From Sarocladium kiliense (taxonomy: Eukaryota > Ascomycota > Sordariomycetes > Hypocreales > Sarocladiaceae), in contig JAUZTG010000017.1 of the NCBI GenBank assembly GCA_030734395.1, positions 62,001 to 126,000 of the forward strand: a stretch of 64,000 bases of DNA, read 5' to 3'. The position numbers and the translations under genes are program-made. The notes below the pieces were generated by a model, which saw only the letters and a program-made list of their open reading frames with translations, had not been told where the DNA came from and made no database searches. Shown here in pieces: positions 10,612-21,993 of this stretch; position 1 is the first letter of the stretch; every line of letters starts with the position of its first letter.

Positions 10612-12651
10612 CGGCGGAGGCCCACGAGGGAGGATGAGGGGAGGAAGATGGTGATGCTGGTGGTGGAAGAGGAGGGGGCGTGAAGAGAGTAAACGGAGGC
10701 GATACGGAGCGAAGGCCAGCTAAGAGATACGCTGACTCTTTGGGCGACGGCGATTGAGTCGTGGCAGCGAGTCGTGTTGGCATGCTATTGATGGTTTGTT
10801 GGTGCGAGCATTATTCGTGTCGTGTCAGTGTCACTATTCGTATTCATGAGTGTCTCTCTCTCTCTATCTGTTTGAGTCGTTCCCATTCCCTGCTGCATCG
10901 TATGCACCTGGGCTCAAGTTCCCTATACGCCCCTCGTATCTGTCTGCGTCGCCTCTGTCCTGTCACCTGAAGCTGAACACACTCTCTTCCACGTCCAGCC
11001 CAGCCCCCAACGCCCTCACCTCACCTTAAAACCCTAAAAGAGCACAACACAACACACCGCACAGCTGTTCGTGGCTGAATTAAATTCCGTGAGAAGCTGC
11101 AATTATCACGCTCACTACGTCGGGCTGGGCTGGGGATGTGCTGTCATCTCAGCCGCTCGACTACCACCCCAGACTCTGAGACTATTTGCTTCTCGGCCGA
11201 CCGATGGAGACCATTCAGCCGTAGCCTATTTGACTGGGAAGCAAAGCAGGCCACTGTTGAAGAAGCTGTTCTGGGCCCTTGCTGGTCTCGATTGGGGTGT
11301 GTGGCGTGATGAGGTCTGGCCAGAAGAGGATTGACAGTCTCTTGTCATGAGGATTGAAATTCTAATTCTCAAGCGTGTGCTTGCTGTCTGCGAATAATGA
11401 TGGCATTAAAGGCCATGCATGCCATGAGCAGACGAGAACGTGGTTGATGGAATGAACGGGCAGCGTCGCAACTGTGTCTAGATTTGCGCGGGTCGCCGTC
11501 CACTCCGATCCAGCCCAGTCCCGTGCGACGGAATGGAGCTTACCGGATTCCATTCATCCTCACACTGCGCTGCATTCATTCAACTCTTCAACTAACTTTG
11601 CTGCTTCGTGCGGGGTCTCCGGGTCGTCGGTATTCCAATCCAGCCTGTTTTTCCTTGCGCAGACTGGAATGTAAACGCCGCCGCCGCAACGTGTTCAACC
11701 CGCGGGAAAGGTTAAAAAAAACCCATAGAGGCTAAGGAGAGGGTGTGTGGCTAAACTCCCACGGGCCTGGAGCTCCTGGTCTTCAGTCAAAAGTCAGCTC
11801 ACTTTTGGGTGTCGATCGCGCATCTTGGCGTTTTGGGAGTGGCAGGCAGATGATGAGCAGGAGGGGAGAGCTGTTGGTTGATGGTATGATCTGCGAGAGG
11901 GAGAGTGAACGAATGAAGGCTGTGCGATAGGATAGTTCTTGTGTTCACTTGAGAATGTCGCGTGCATGGAACTGGAACTGTTGAGGGAATCAGCAGAGCC
12001 TCCAGTCAGATGCAGCATCATTTCTATACAAATGTCAGAGAAGCAAAGGGGCGTGCGCGTAGCTGGAGCTTCCCTCATCAGAGCTAAAGTAGCATCACCT
12101 CGACAAAGGATGGTGACACCGTCGATCAATAGCCGTCAACGCCGCCTCATGCGACCGCTCTTTGATACCCTCAATGAGCACAGACAGCTGAGAAGGAAGA
12201 TGCGGTGAAGGGGATAGCCAGCACTTCTACCATTGTAGCCTGAGACCGGCTGTCACAAAAAGCATCACGAGCTCGTGGCTGGTGGCCTGGGCGCATGCTA
12301 CTGGAGGGCAATGCCTTACTGGGGGATAGGGTCATTGTCTAAGACCATCTGCCAGAAGTCAAATCATCTGCCACTTTACCGCGTGGTATTGTCTCACTTT
12401 ACTTGCCTTTGACCAGATGCGAGCATTCAGTGAAACATGGGCTTCTTGATCTGAGCTTTTCCCTTTGAAGATGCGCTTTCGGTGGTCTGCTCGGGAGAGG
12501 ACATGATCTGCCTCAGAGAGAGGCGGGTGCAGATGCATGTCGCACGTTCAGGCAGGCAAAACACCGGGAATTACAGCACAATGCGTAATCGCGATGCTCT
12601 TCGATACACTTTTCTTGATTGTTGATGCCTGTTGACAATCATGGTTCGATG

Positions 12652-13221
12652 TCAGGCGTTCTTTAGCTGAACGTCACACGCAAACCACGGTACACGTCGA
12701 CACAACATCCCAAGGCAGACATACTTCAAATTGTATATACCCGCCTTTTCCGTTCGTAATTGAAGCCTTTCACGATGGGGTCGCCGTGCTTTCCTTCCGG
12801 CGACCCGGACGGTGCGCTTGCGGATGTTCACGGAGGACTGGCGCCCGTGGTGCACACCCTCTCTGTTTCGAACCCCAAGGGCGCTGGTTGGTAGGGAAGC
12901 GTTGGGAGGGGGGCAGTAGCCGCAACTGTGAGGGCGCCCTCTCCGGTTCGGGATCGTGAGGCGGAGGATTGGCCGGATTGTCGGAGGGATTCGGCGATGG
13001 GATTCTTCGGGATGGTACGCCTTGGGTGAAGTTGTTGCTGTTGGGTGGGTTTCCTGCGATGTTGTCGTGTTGTGAGAAGGAGAGGCGGATGCAGGTGAGC
13101 TGACTGTTGCAATGAGGCGGCTGTGGGTGATGATGGATAGACAGTCAGCTGATGACGAAGGACGAATACGAATGGGACTCATCATGAGGTACAGTGTCCG
13201 TACAACGATGCAACGGCGCAA
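12652..13221 (-). other. Weak candidate open frame, 189 codons
   Basis: A minus-strand frame is open here with a Ser/Thr/Pro-rich first half and an Arg-rich second half (SSVNIRKRTVRVAGRKARRP). A second minus frame over 12.77-13.11 kb reads as Pro/Asn-rich with equal plausibility. No family was recognised and no splice pair clearly joins them. It may be a small unrecognised gene or chance. Confidence 0.2.
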
Positions 13222-14443
13222 TAGATGCTACAAGACTGGATGGTTTGATACCTACAACAGGCAGCAGGCGTTCATCGATGCATCCAGGCATCAACACGCA
13301 CGCATTGCATCAGATCAGATACCACCACCTCATCGCTCGCCAAGTCAGCGGCTGAGCAATATTGCTGACCTCGCCTTACACTGCCTGCCTACCTGCCATT
13401 CTTCACCGTTTCACATCTCCATTTCATTATTCCATCTCTCACGATGCGGGAATACGGTAAAGGACGGGGGTTAACGACACACCCACATCGGAGGAAGCCC
13501 ACCGCAGCTTGTCTCCGGGGGGCATGCGTAGGCTTTCCATTCAAAAGTTGGAAAACAAGCGCCCTTCTGATATCGAGCTAAGAGATAATCAGAATCTTGC
13601 TTTTGCAAGATATGAGATTCGTCATTTCTCGATTTTTGGGAGATGGGCTTGATTCCAGTAGCTGTTGCGAATGTCACACTCCGCCTTCGTCCCTCGTGAC
13701 CCCATGGCATATTATGACGAATTTCATGTCCGCTTTTCCCCGCGTACAACTGTGAGACTAACACCACGCACAACGACACATGACCCAAACACTGCCCAGA
13801 TAACGCATCACTAGATATCACACGTGAGAAAGCTTACATCAAGTAGTAATACTTACCGGCGTTTCCTTTTCCTTTCACAAGCCAAAAGAGTGATATGTCG
13901 GAAGGTTCCTCTTGGCGCTTCGTGATGTCATCGTGGGAAATGACGTACGTGGGCCGCCGGAGTCGCCTCCTCCCGCCAATGCACTACCTTGGCGCAGCGG
14001 AGGAACGACGACAAAGCTGCATGGCCCCTTGTCGCGGAGCTGGAACCCCGGCGAGGGGAGTGCGTCGATTGAAGAGGGAAAACGGTCACGAATATGGCAA
14101 GGCGAGGCAAGGCGAGTAGAATAGGTCGAATCAGTCACTAGAACAGCAAGGGCAAGATAGTCCAGTCACCAAGATAGGGAGATCAAGATAGTGTCAGAAG
14201 AACATCAAAAGCGGGTTGCCATTTGGGTATAACAAAACAATAACTATATGGGTATCTTTTCCATCCAAACGCCATGCCAAAAAAGATAAAACCAAAACCC
14301 AAAAACAAATACAAAACAAAAACAAACAGCCAGAATGTAGCCCCCCGCCAACGCCAGCAAAATACCATGCCCCTGTCCGATGTAATGCTAGTCATGTCGT
14401 GATCATGTCGTCGTCTTCATCCTCTTCCTCCTCCTCCCCGGGC

Positions 14444-16468
14444 CTAAGCCCTCGCCGCCGCAATCTTCTTCGCGCGTGAGCGCGTCACCCTTTTCGGGGC
14501 CGACTCCTCCACCGGCGACTTCCAACGGACGGTCTTACCGCCGCGAGGGAGAGCCACCGGTGAGGAACTCCCTTTCTCCCCCTCCTCCCCCATCGCCGCC
14601 AGTACCTCCGCCGGGTACTGCGCTCGGCCCTTGTTCTTGCGGGTGTTTGCCCGCGTCGTCTGAGCGACGTCTGGCGCCACGGCCCGAGCTCGGCCGGCAC
14701 CGCTTCGGCTGTCGATGCGGATGGGCGTCGGGATGGACGACTTTGGTGCCTTGTTGGTGAGGCGAGAGGAGCGGCGTGTGGGAGTCGAGACCTTTTGAGG
14801 GCTGGCCTGCTTCTCTGGGGTCGCGGGCTTCTCAGGGCTGGCAATCTTCTCGGGAGAGCCTTGGTTGGGACTGCGAGGAGCGAGAGCAGGACGGGTCGGC
14901 GAGACGTTGTTCTCGGCGGCGCGCTTCGAGCGCTGGATGAAACCGCGCATGTATTCGCGGCTGGGACTCTCTTCGTCCTCGTAGATGATGGGGGTGGAGG
15001 TGAGCTCGGTCAGAGTAGAGTCGGTGGTCGTGACGGTGGTCGTGATGGTGATGGGAGCGACGACCTCAGGAATAGCTGCCGGTGTAGGAGTAGAGGGCTC
15101 AAGAATGGCCTCGGTGATAACAGCCTCAGTGACGGCTTTGGGTGTCGGTGTGACAGGCTCGACAACAGTCTCCGGGAGGACTTTGGGTGTAGAAGCGCAG
15201 ATAGGGGTGCCAACAACCATGCTGGACTCGTCGAGGGCTTTGCCTCGTGGGAAAAGAGGGGCGTGGTCTGCCGAAATCTTAAATCGGACAAACAGTCTGC
15301 CGTTGTAACCTTCCTCGATCACAACGTTTGCGTTGCCGTCAAGGCGGTGACCAGCAGCCTCAGCAAGCTGGGAAATGGCGGCGGGAGGAGCCTCAGAGGC
15401 GGCATCAGAAGAAGATGTGGTGATGGGGGATGACTGGGCAGCAGCCTCAGTGGTGGGGATAATTGGAGACTCTGCAGCAGTCTCGCGAGCCTGAGTAACA
15501 AGCACAGTGGGTGACTGAGCGATGGGCGCCGTAGCGAAGATATCGGAGTCGGACTTCATGTCCAGACTGATGGTAGTAGGCTCTTGAGCCGGGGCTTTGG
15601 GAGGAATAGGTTCTTCAGAACGCTCGGTGACATCTGTCAAAGCAGGAATGCCGTAGAAGACCAGAGGGTAACGGCTGTTCTGGGGGAATGTTTCGTAGGC
15701 CTGGAAGGCAATAGCAGCAGATCTGACGGTGATCTCGTCTTGACCGTCACGTCGAGCCATCAGAACGGGCGCCATGACGTCGCAAATGGTTGAGAATGTG
15801 TTCTTTTGAATTTCGAGGTCGCCTTCGTCCATGTCACGGCGACGCTTGCCTATGACTGGGGCTTGGTATGTTCCGTCGCGGAGGGAGCGGTAGAGAGGGA
15901 AGAGGCTTTCTTCAGCGCGGTGGAGGTAAAAGTTGGCCACATCAACTGTTGAGGACGAGGATTAGCTTGATGGTCGAGGTAGAGCTGAATGACTGCTTAA
16001 GGAGGCCGAAACATGGGGATGATGAAGATGATGGTGATGAAAAAGGAAGAGGAATGGGGCAAAATAAAGGGAAAAGAGAAACTTACCGAGCGCCTGGCAT
16101 TCATCGTGGACCGCGTGAGCACGAGAGTCTGGCTGGCCATTGATCTGATGGATAGCATTAGACGAGAGGAATGTGTCATCTCTCGCCTTCTTGTAGGGAG
16201 CATCCTGCTCCTCGCGGGGGTTCTGTGAGAAGGTTTGGAAGAAGTCCTGAGCACCGGGCCACGAAGGCAGCTGGTGGGAGATGATAGAAGAGGCAGTGGC
16301 ATTGGTTTGGTGACGTTGAGTGAGGGTAGCAACGCGTGTCATGATGGTGCTGAGGTGTGAAGCAGAGCAAAGAGGCTTGGTAGGAACACGAGTCCAGGCA
16401 GGCTGGTGGGCGAAGTGAGGCGTGAGAGCTCTGTCCCACGCGACGTTGTCGAAGGTATTGCGTTCCAT
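14444..16468 (-). CDS. Hypothetical protein, 627 residues, probably nuclear and largely disordered
   Basis: Exon 1 is 16468-16087 and exon 2 is 15945-14444. The 141-bp intron has donor gtaagt and acceptor caacag, and splicing joins both frames without a stop. The N-terminal 230 or so residues look folded, with WTRVPTKPLCSASHLSTIM and a helical region holding IQKNTFSTICDVMAPVLMARR. A long Ala/Ser/Thr/Pro-rich middle follows, with one short conserved-looking island, NVVIEEGYNGRLFVRFKIS. The C terminus is basic (TRRSSRLTNKAPKSS, KRVTRSRAKK) and resembles nuclear localisation or chromatin-binding tails. I recognise no named domain. The gene is divergent from VPS60 across 1.3 kb. A transcription or chromatin role is only inferred from composition. 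Confidence 0.8.
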
Positions 16469-17811
16469 TGCGAAGGAATTGTGACGGATTCGTTTGTATA
16501 TGCGTGTGTGTGTGTTTGAGACTCGTGCGTGTGGAATTGTTCCAGAAAAGTGGTTTGTTGGAATGCCAGAAGGCGCGATGTGTTTTGCTTGATGCAAGAG
16601 CGTGTGTGAGGTGTGGGTGAGAGTGTTTGGAATTGTGAGCTTTGGAAGCTGAGAGTGAGTTGCTCAAAAGCAAGAAGCAGTCAAGAGTGCAGAAGTGCAA
16701 GAGTTCAGTCAAGTCAGTCGACGATGCAGGAAGAAGGATCGACAGGGACGAGGAGGGGGAGGCGCGTTGCGAGGTAATGTTCGTTGATGGGCAAGGCTGA
16801 TCTGTTTACTTTCTGTGGGTCCGTCATTAGGCTCTGCGCTAGGCCTAATTCGTGGCCCCTGCTTCCCGCGTGTCGCAGCGCTTCCTCCCGTAGTGGTCGG
16901 CGCCGGCGAAACCTGTTTCCGCATGAGACATGGTTCATGCGCGGCGAGAACGAGAGTAAAATGACGGCCATGCGAATGCCTTCAAAACCCGATGGCAGCG
17001 AAGCGCATTCGGCACATATTCATTGCAAGATCACAGGAAAACAAGCGCTCTGCAGGTTTGCTCGTCGGCGCTCTCCGATGGACCTTCGACCTGTGGGGCC
17101 ATGTTATTTTCAGACTGATTGCAGCGTAGATGCACTTCTGCTTATGATCCTGCACACAGCGAAAGTCATAGAAGCATGGAAAAATCGACATTCCCCATGT
17201 GCAAACTTCCAGCATGTCGCAGGCCACTTCTCAGCGCTGTCCCCGCGTTGGTGGTAGTGGTAGAATTCGCCAAGTCAATCTGACGGTAGCACCTGCGCCA
17301 GCGACAGTGCCGACCAATTAGCGGCAAGTCTCATGTCATCCGGTGAAACATCCCTGATCGCTCCACGACCACTCATTGAAGAAATATGCAAAAAAATATG
17401 CATCATCTTCTTTGAATTTTCAGCTGTTCTGCTATGCGCAGGACAATCTGGCTTTGTTTTTGTGTTTGCATATCGGTGACATCGGAGAAGGTCGTCATCT
17501 TTGGAGCATAAGGACCTGAGGCTCAATAGACGCTAAGCCTATTCAGGGCTGCTTGACAGGTCTGCTGAGTCACCTGTCGCCCAGCCAATTGCCATCCATT
17601 GCCCCTCCACGTCGACGAGGGACGTCATCCGCGAGCAGCCAGCCTCTCCCAACGCCAGGCTTCAACATCACCATCTTCGCGACACTTTCTCCCGCTCGTC
17701 CCCCAATAAATGAGTCTTTCTCAAGCTCTGCACTGATTCGCATATTCCCGTACTACACCAGCAAATCTTCCTGTCACACATCTTCGAGCGCCACATCACC
17801 CCGCCGCAACC
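16469..17811. promoter_or_regulatory. Shared divergent promoter region (unknown gene / VPS60)
   Basis: This 1.3-kb stretch separates two divergently transcribed starts and must contain both promoters and leaders. The last 250 bp before VPS60 are pyrimidine-rich. An AATATGCA element is repeated near 17383-17402. No ORF here is convincing. Confidence 0.5.
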
Positions 17812-18450
17812 ATGAACCGCCTCTTCGGCTCCAAGCCCACGGGCCCCAAACCAACCCTCAACGGCGCCATCGGAAACATCGATACCCGCGTCGCCTCTAT
17901 CGACACTAAACTAAAATCTCTCAACGCCGAACTCTCCGTCTACCAAGAGAAGCTCTCCAAAATGCGCGACGGCCCCGGCAAATCCGCCATCAAAGCCAAA
18001 GCCCTCAAAGTCCTGCAGAAGCGCAAGCAGTACGAGGCCGAGAAGGACAAGCTCGAGTCGCAGGTGTGGAATATGGAGCAGGCACAGAGCATGCAGGATA
18101 ACCTGAAGAATGTGATGACGCAGGTGGATGCGATGAAGACTACAAATAAGGAGTTGAGGAAGCAGTATGGGAAGATTGATATCGATAAGATTGAGAAGCT
18201 GCAAGATGAGATGGCCGACTTGATGGATGTGGGCAACGAGATTCAGGAGAGCTTGAGTAGGGGTTATGATATCCCGGACGAGGTGGATGAGAGTGAGCTG
18301 GATGCTGAGTTGGAGGCATTGGGACTGGAGCAGGAGTTGGAGATGGAGGCCGGAGGGGCGATGCCAGGCTTCCTGCAAGATGAGGTTGTGCCGGACTTCG
18401 TGGATGAGCCGCCTCAGACGGAAGATAAGGTCAAGCAGGCGGCTGGCTAG
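17812..18450 (+). CDS. VPS60: ESCRT-III-associated Snf7-family protein Vps60/CHMP5
   Basis: A single intronless exon encodes 212 residues, close to the usual size of about 220-230. It starts MNRLFGSKP, a typical Vps60/CHMP5 N terminus. A basic helical half (residues about 15-110, with YQEKLSKMRDGPGKSAIKAKALKVLQKRKQYE) is followed by an acidic C-terminal half containing DESELDAELEALGLEQELE, then a PGFLQDEVVPDFVDEPP tail. Snf7-family proteins assemble on endosomal membranes during multivesicular body sorting; Vps60 binds the Vta1 cofactor and modulates the Vps4 ATPase. That role is from family knowledge. The family match is strong, and Vps60 rather than Vps20, Snf7 or Vps2 is favoured by the N terminus and the GxSAIKAKALKVL segment. 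VFA1, another Vps4-linked gene, lies at 35769. Confidence 0.95.
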   Translation: MNRLFGSKPTGPKPTLNGAIGNIDTRVASIDTKLKSLNAELSVYQEKLSKMRDGPGKSAIKAKALKVLQKRKQYEAEKDKLESQVWNMEQAQSMQDNLKNVMTQVDAMKTTNKELRKQYGKIDIDKIEKLQDEMADLMDVGNEIQESLSRGYDIPDEVDESELDAELEALGLEQELEMEAGGAMPGFLQDEVVPDFVDEPPQTEDKVKQAAG

Positions 18451-18985
18451 CAAAATGAAACAGGTTCGGATGGTGTGAGGTGGAGGTGTTTTTCGAGGAT
18501 GTGGCATGGAAGAGAAGGGATGCAGTTGGACGATATATCTTCTTCAGAGCGTTCAGCTTCTCATGGCGTATCGGCGTACTGGGAGGATCAACTACATAGG
18601 AATTGTCTATGCGGAGCACATCAGCTGATTATTCTGATCGTCATCACTCTGCGATCTACAAATGATAGAACGTTTTGTCTAGCTGGCATGTTCATGATTC
18701 GTACATCTGTTCATTATGTCTAGGAAACTATACAGTAATGCTCAATTAGGTGCCAATGTCTTCCTAAGGCATCCTTGCCAACGCCTCCAGTCCATGATAT
18801 TACGGCCTAAGGTCCAGCTTCTGTGCATTCTGCCACATCGATGTCTCATGCTTGAAGACTGTCGTTCCGAATGCCATCTGCTGAGCAAAGATGCTGAACC
18901 GCATTGCCACATGATCACCTGTGCCGATAACCAATGATACATTGCTGAATCACTCGCCTTGTATGCGCTTCGAATACGCAGAGCC
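18451..18985. other. Convergent 3' intergenic region
   Basis: This is 535 bp between the VPS60 stop and the stop of the F-box/WD40 gene on the opposite strand. It probably holds the two 3' UTRs. Nothing else was recognised. Confidence 0.5.
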
Positions 18986-21900
18986 TCAGTCAATTGGTGC
19001 AAAGAAGCGACTCGCCTCCTCTAGCTCTTTGTCGCCATTGCAAAAGTCCCATCCCACGATCACCGGCGCCTGGCTACAGCACACGATCTTCCGGGCGTCG
19101 AACTGCAGCTTGAAAACCCGTGCAGGGCCTTGATCGCCTGGGATATGGGGGTGCGTTGGCTGCCGCGGTGGAGGCGCCCCGATGCCAGGGACGGGTGTCG
19201 CTGTGGGCAGCGGAGTCTGGACCGGTAGTTGGGCCTGAGCCGGTGTCGGAGCCGGGGGCTGAGGTGGGATTGACTGTGCAGTATTCGACGAGGCTTGGTG
19301 GGCTGGGGTGCTCGACGCAGAGGCGGTCAGGTTTAAAGCATTAGATGGGGCATTGGTACTACCAGACACAGTAGATGCCGAGCCGGCATGTCCACCCGTG
19401 GAGCTTGATGGCGTGGCCTGCTGCGTGATTGATGGCGGCGACGCGAGAACTGGAGGACCGCCCGCGGCCGCCTGCCCATTCTGCACCGAGAGTAAAGCAT
19501 CAGCTACTGCATTGCGCAGCTGAGCCCTGACATAGGGCGATGTCTCACGATCGATCACATTCTGCAAGTATCCATGGTGAAGGAGGATAGCAGGGTGAGT
19601 TACGAGAGAGACTCGAAGAGCGTAGAGCCCAAGGGGGACGACTTGGTCGATCATAGCCATCAGCTGAGCGGGTGAACGCTGCGCAATGGCATCTGCCGGG
19701 ATCGCAGTTGGAAGGGGCACGAAATGATCGTTAGAGGTCCCAGCTGGCTGCCTCACGCTGGGAGGCATCGCTGTATCGGCATGGGAGGAGGCTGATGCCC
19801 GTGAAGCTCTCGCAGACAGCGCAGCAGCAGCGCGTGCCGTGGCGGCGGCCTCTTCCTGGCGCAAGTGGTGAGCAGGCTTCCACTCGCCCTCCTTGTTCCG
19901 CCTCCAGATAATAATCTTTTGATCATAAGATCCTGAAACAATTCTTCCGTACTTTCGACCACCGCCGCCGTCCGGAGGAACCTTAGCCCCGAAGGCTTGG
20001 ATGTCAGAAGGTCGGGAGCTCCCAGCGTTCGCTGAGCGACGCACCCTGCGCGCGTTGCGCTCAATCTCGCCTCTTTCTTGAGCTTTGAAGAACTCGGCAT
20101 CGATGGCCTTAGCCTCTGCTTCATCTTCGTATTTGCTGTATGGCAAGTCGCCGAAGCCTGCCTGAACAGTCCTGACGAGGTAGGAATGGCCGTGTAGTTG
20201 GGCAACTCTGACTCCTGTGACGGCATCGAAGATGCAAACGTCGAAGTCGCTGCTGCCACTGACGATACGCCGGCCATCATATTCCACACATGCGATTCCC
20301 TTTTCGTGCGCTGGAATAGTTTTGGTGCATACCTGGTCCGGCCAGTCCCAGACCTTGATGTGACGGTCTCCTGACACGGACACGATAGTGCGGTCTCGTA
20401 CCTGAATGGCATTCACCGCAGCGTTGTGTCCATCAAGTCGACCAATCATGGTGAAAGGAGGTTTGACAGGTAATTCCATCGCCAGATCCGGCTCGTATCC
20501 CGGCTGTCTGACAGACTTCGCAACAATGAACGACATGTCGGCCGCACCGTATCCCAGATCGCCATATCGAAGTGGTCGTCGATTGAAGATCTTGATCGTC
20601 TTGTCTTTCGAAGAGGTGACAAGGATGCGTTTGTCAAAGCGCACATTCAGTACAGATTCGCGGTGAGCATTCGTAATCTTCTGAACCAGTTCGCCAGTTG
20701 AGAATTTCCAGATGAAGACATTGGAATCACTGCTTCCCGAAACAATCAGGTCTTCTTCAGGATCGGAGTCAAACTGTAAGCAAAGGACAGAGCCGGTGTG
20801 ACCCAGGAGTGGTGCTCTTAACAGACGACGGCTGTGGAGGTCCCAAATTCTGATGGTCATATCTCTGCTGCCGCTGACAAGATAATGTGGATCGAATTGT
20901 ATCGCATACACGCACTCCGTGTGTCCCTCATCCAAATGGTGCGGATGAGGCAGCTGGAAGGTAGTAAACTTGCCCAACTCCCAGTTGGACTCAAGCTTCC
21001 GGCGCATGTTGTACAGGTACTTCCAGTTGATACGATGCTGCGAATGGTTGGCATCCCACATCCACAGAGAGGATCTCGTCAGAAAGTTCGGGTCTTGTGC
21101 TGGCAGTATCGGTGGCAGGCTGTAGACAACATCGCCACCGGGCTCTTTTCGTTTCCCGCGACTATCTGTCGAAGACCCCGTGTGACCGCGCTCATTGTTC
21201 TTGCCCTTAGCAAGATTTTCTAAGTCAATCTCACCGAAAGGTGTAGCACCACGACGATTTGAGGAGAAGGATGACGATGCAGAGCCGAATATGCTGTTCA
21301 CACTTGCACCATCCGAGGCTCCCAGTGTTCGGTCGCTATCCGTCATCTCCAAGTCGCTGTCGCCTTCGCTCGATAACGCTCGAACCTTGCTCGTGTGACC
21401 TTCCTCGGTCTGAATGCGGTGAAGGTGTCCATTAGAAGTCAACGCATTCACCTCGGCCTCGGAGGCTTCAATCTCGCTGCGAATGACCTTCCATCCTTCC
21501 AGGTGATAGAGTCGCTCCCACAATTTCCGGTCGAGCGCAAGGTCATACCACATACGACAAGTCTGTGCCACGCTGATAAGGGACACAGGGTCGAGGTACC
21601 CAAGAACCTTGAGGCAGATCTCAGCGGGCAGATATCGAACGAAGTCGATGTAGAGGCGAGGGTTCAATCTCTGGACGATATCGGCGATGATGGATGTCGG
21701 CAGTCCGTCGAGGAGTCGAAGAGTGAGCTCTACAACCTATGTCAGTCACGCCATTCGTTTGGAGGGGAGCAGATAGGTCGCAACCAGCTAGTACCTTTCT
21801 TGAGAGAAATCGGGAGCGCATTTGGGTTCGCAGCAAGCCATGCTGATAGTTCCGCAGGGGTAGGTCTAGCAGAGAGAGACGCAGGGAGTTTGTCGGGAAG

Positions 21901-21993
21901 AGAAGGGTTCAGAGGATCTTCGGAGTAGCCTTCGTCAGGCTGATGTTGTGGAGAGAAGGGATCCATGGGTGACGAATCTTCTGGTTTCGACAT
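18986..21993 (-). CDS. F-box/WD40-repeat protein, SCF substrate receptor (FWD-1/beta-TrCP type)
   Basis: Exon 1 is 21993-21795 and exon 2 is 21729-18986, with a 65-bp intron. The protein is 980 residues. The F-box lies at about 98-142 (RYLPAEICLKVLGYLDPVSL, then CRMWYDLALDRKLWERLY). Six WD40 blades follow between about 336 and 677, with endings such as TIRIWDL, NVFIWKF, TIKIFNR, IKVWDW and IIIWRR. A charged insert splits the sixth. A low-complexity Ala/Ser/Pro/Gln region of roughly 270 residues then leads to a last blade at the extreme C terminus (RVFKLQFDARKIVCCSQ and VIVGWDF), which would close a seven-bladed propeller. Such proteins present phosphorylated substrates to the Skp1-cullin ligase. 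By layout this is a candidate orthologue of Neurospora FWD-1, but I did not confirm that and give no symbol. Confidence 0.92.

Larger units (their letters stand above)
10053..14443. other. 4.4-kb intergenic region with G-rich tract and weak candidate ORF
   Basis: The left part (about 10380-10700) is purine-rich on the plus strand and holds G-runs and a CTGGG array. It probably includes the promoter of the minus-strand gene at 9810-10052. At 12652-13221 the minus strand stays open for 189 codons with a basic Arg-rich end, but two other minus frames are also long there and none is clearly coding. The last 250 bp are the T-rich (on the minus strand) 3' flank of the gene ending at 14444. Confidence 0.4.

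Noticed and set aside
10475..10783. Pro-rich 102-codon minus-strand frame
   Set aside because: It is the complement of the G-run and CTGGG array, so low-complexity Pro runs are expected without coding.
14183..14395. Hydrophobic 70-codon minus-strand frame
   Set aside because: It lies in the T-rich 3' flank of the gene ending at 14444; T-rich DNA translates to Phe/Leu/Val and mimics a membrane helix.
17911..18507. 198-codon minus-strand open frame
   Set aside because: It is antisense to VPS60; its Leu/His-rich translation is the usual shadow of a Glu/Lys-rich helical gene.
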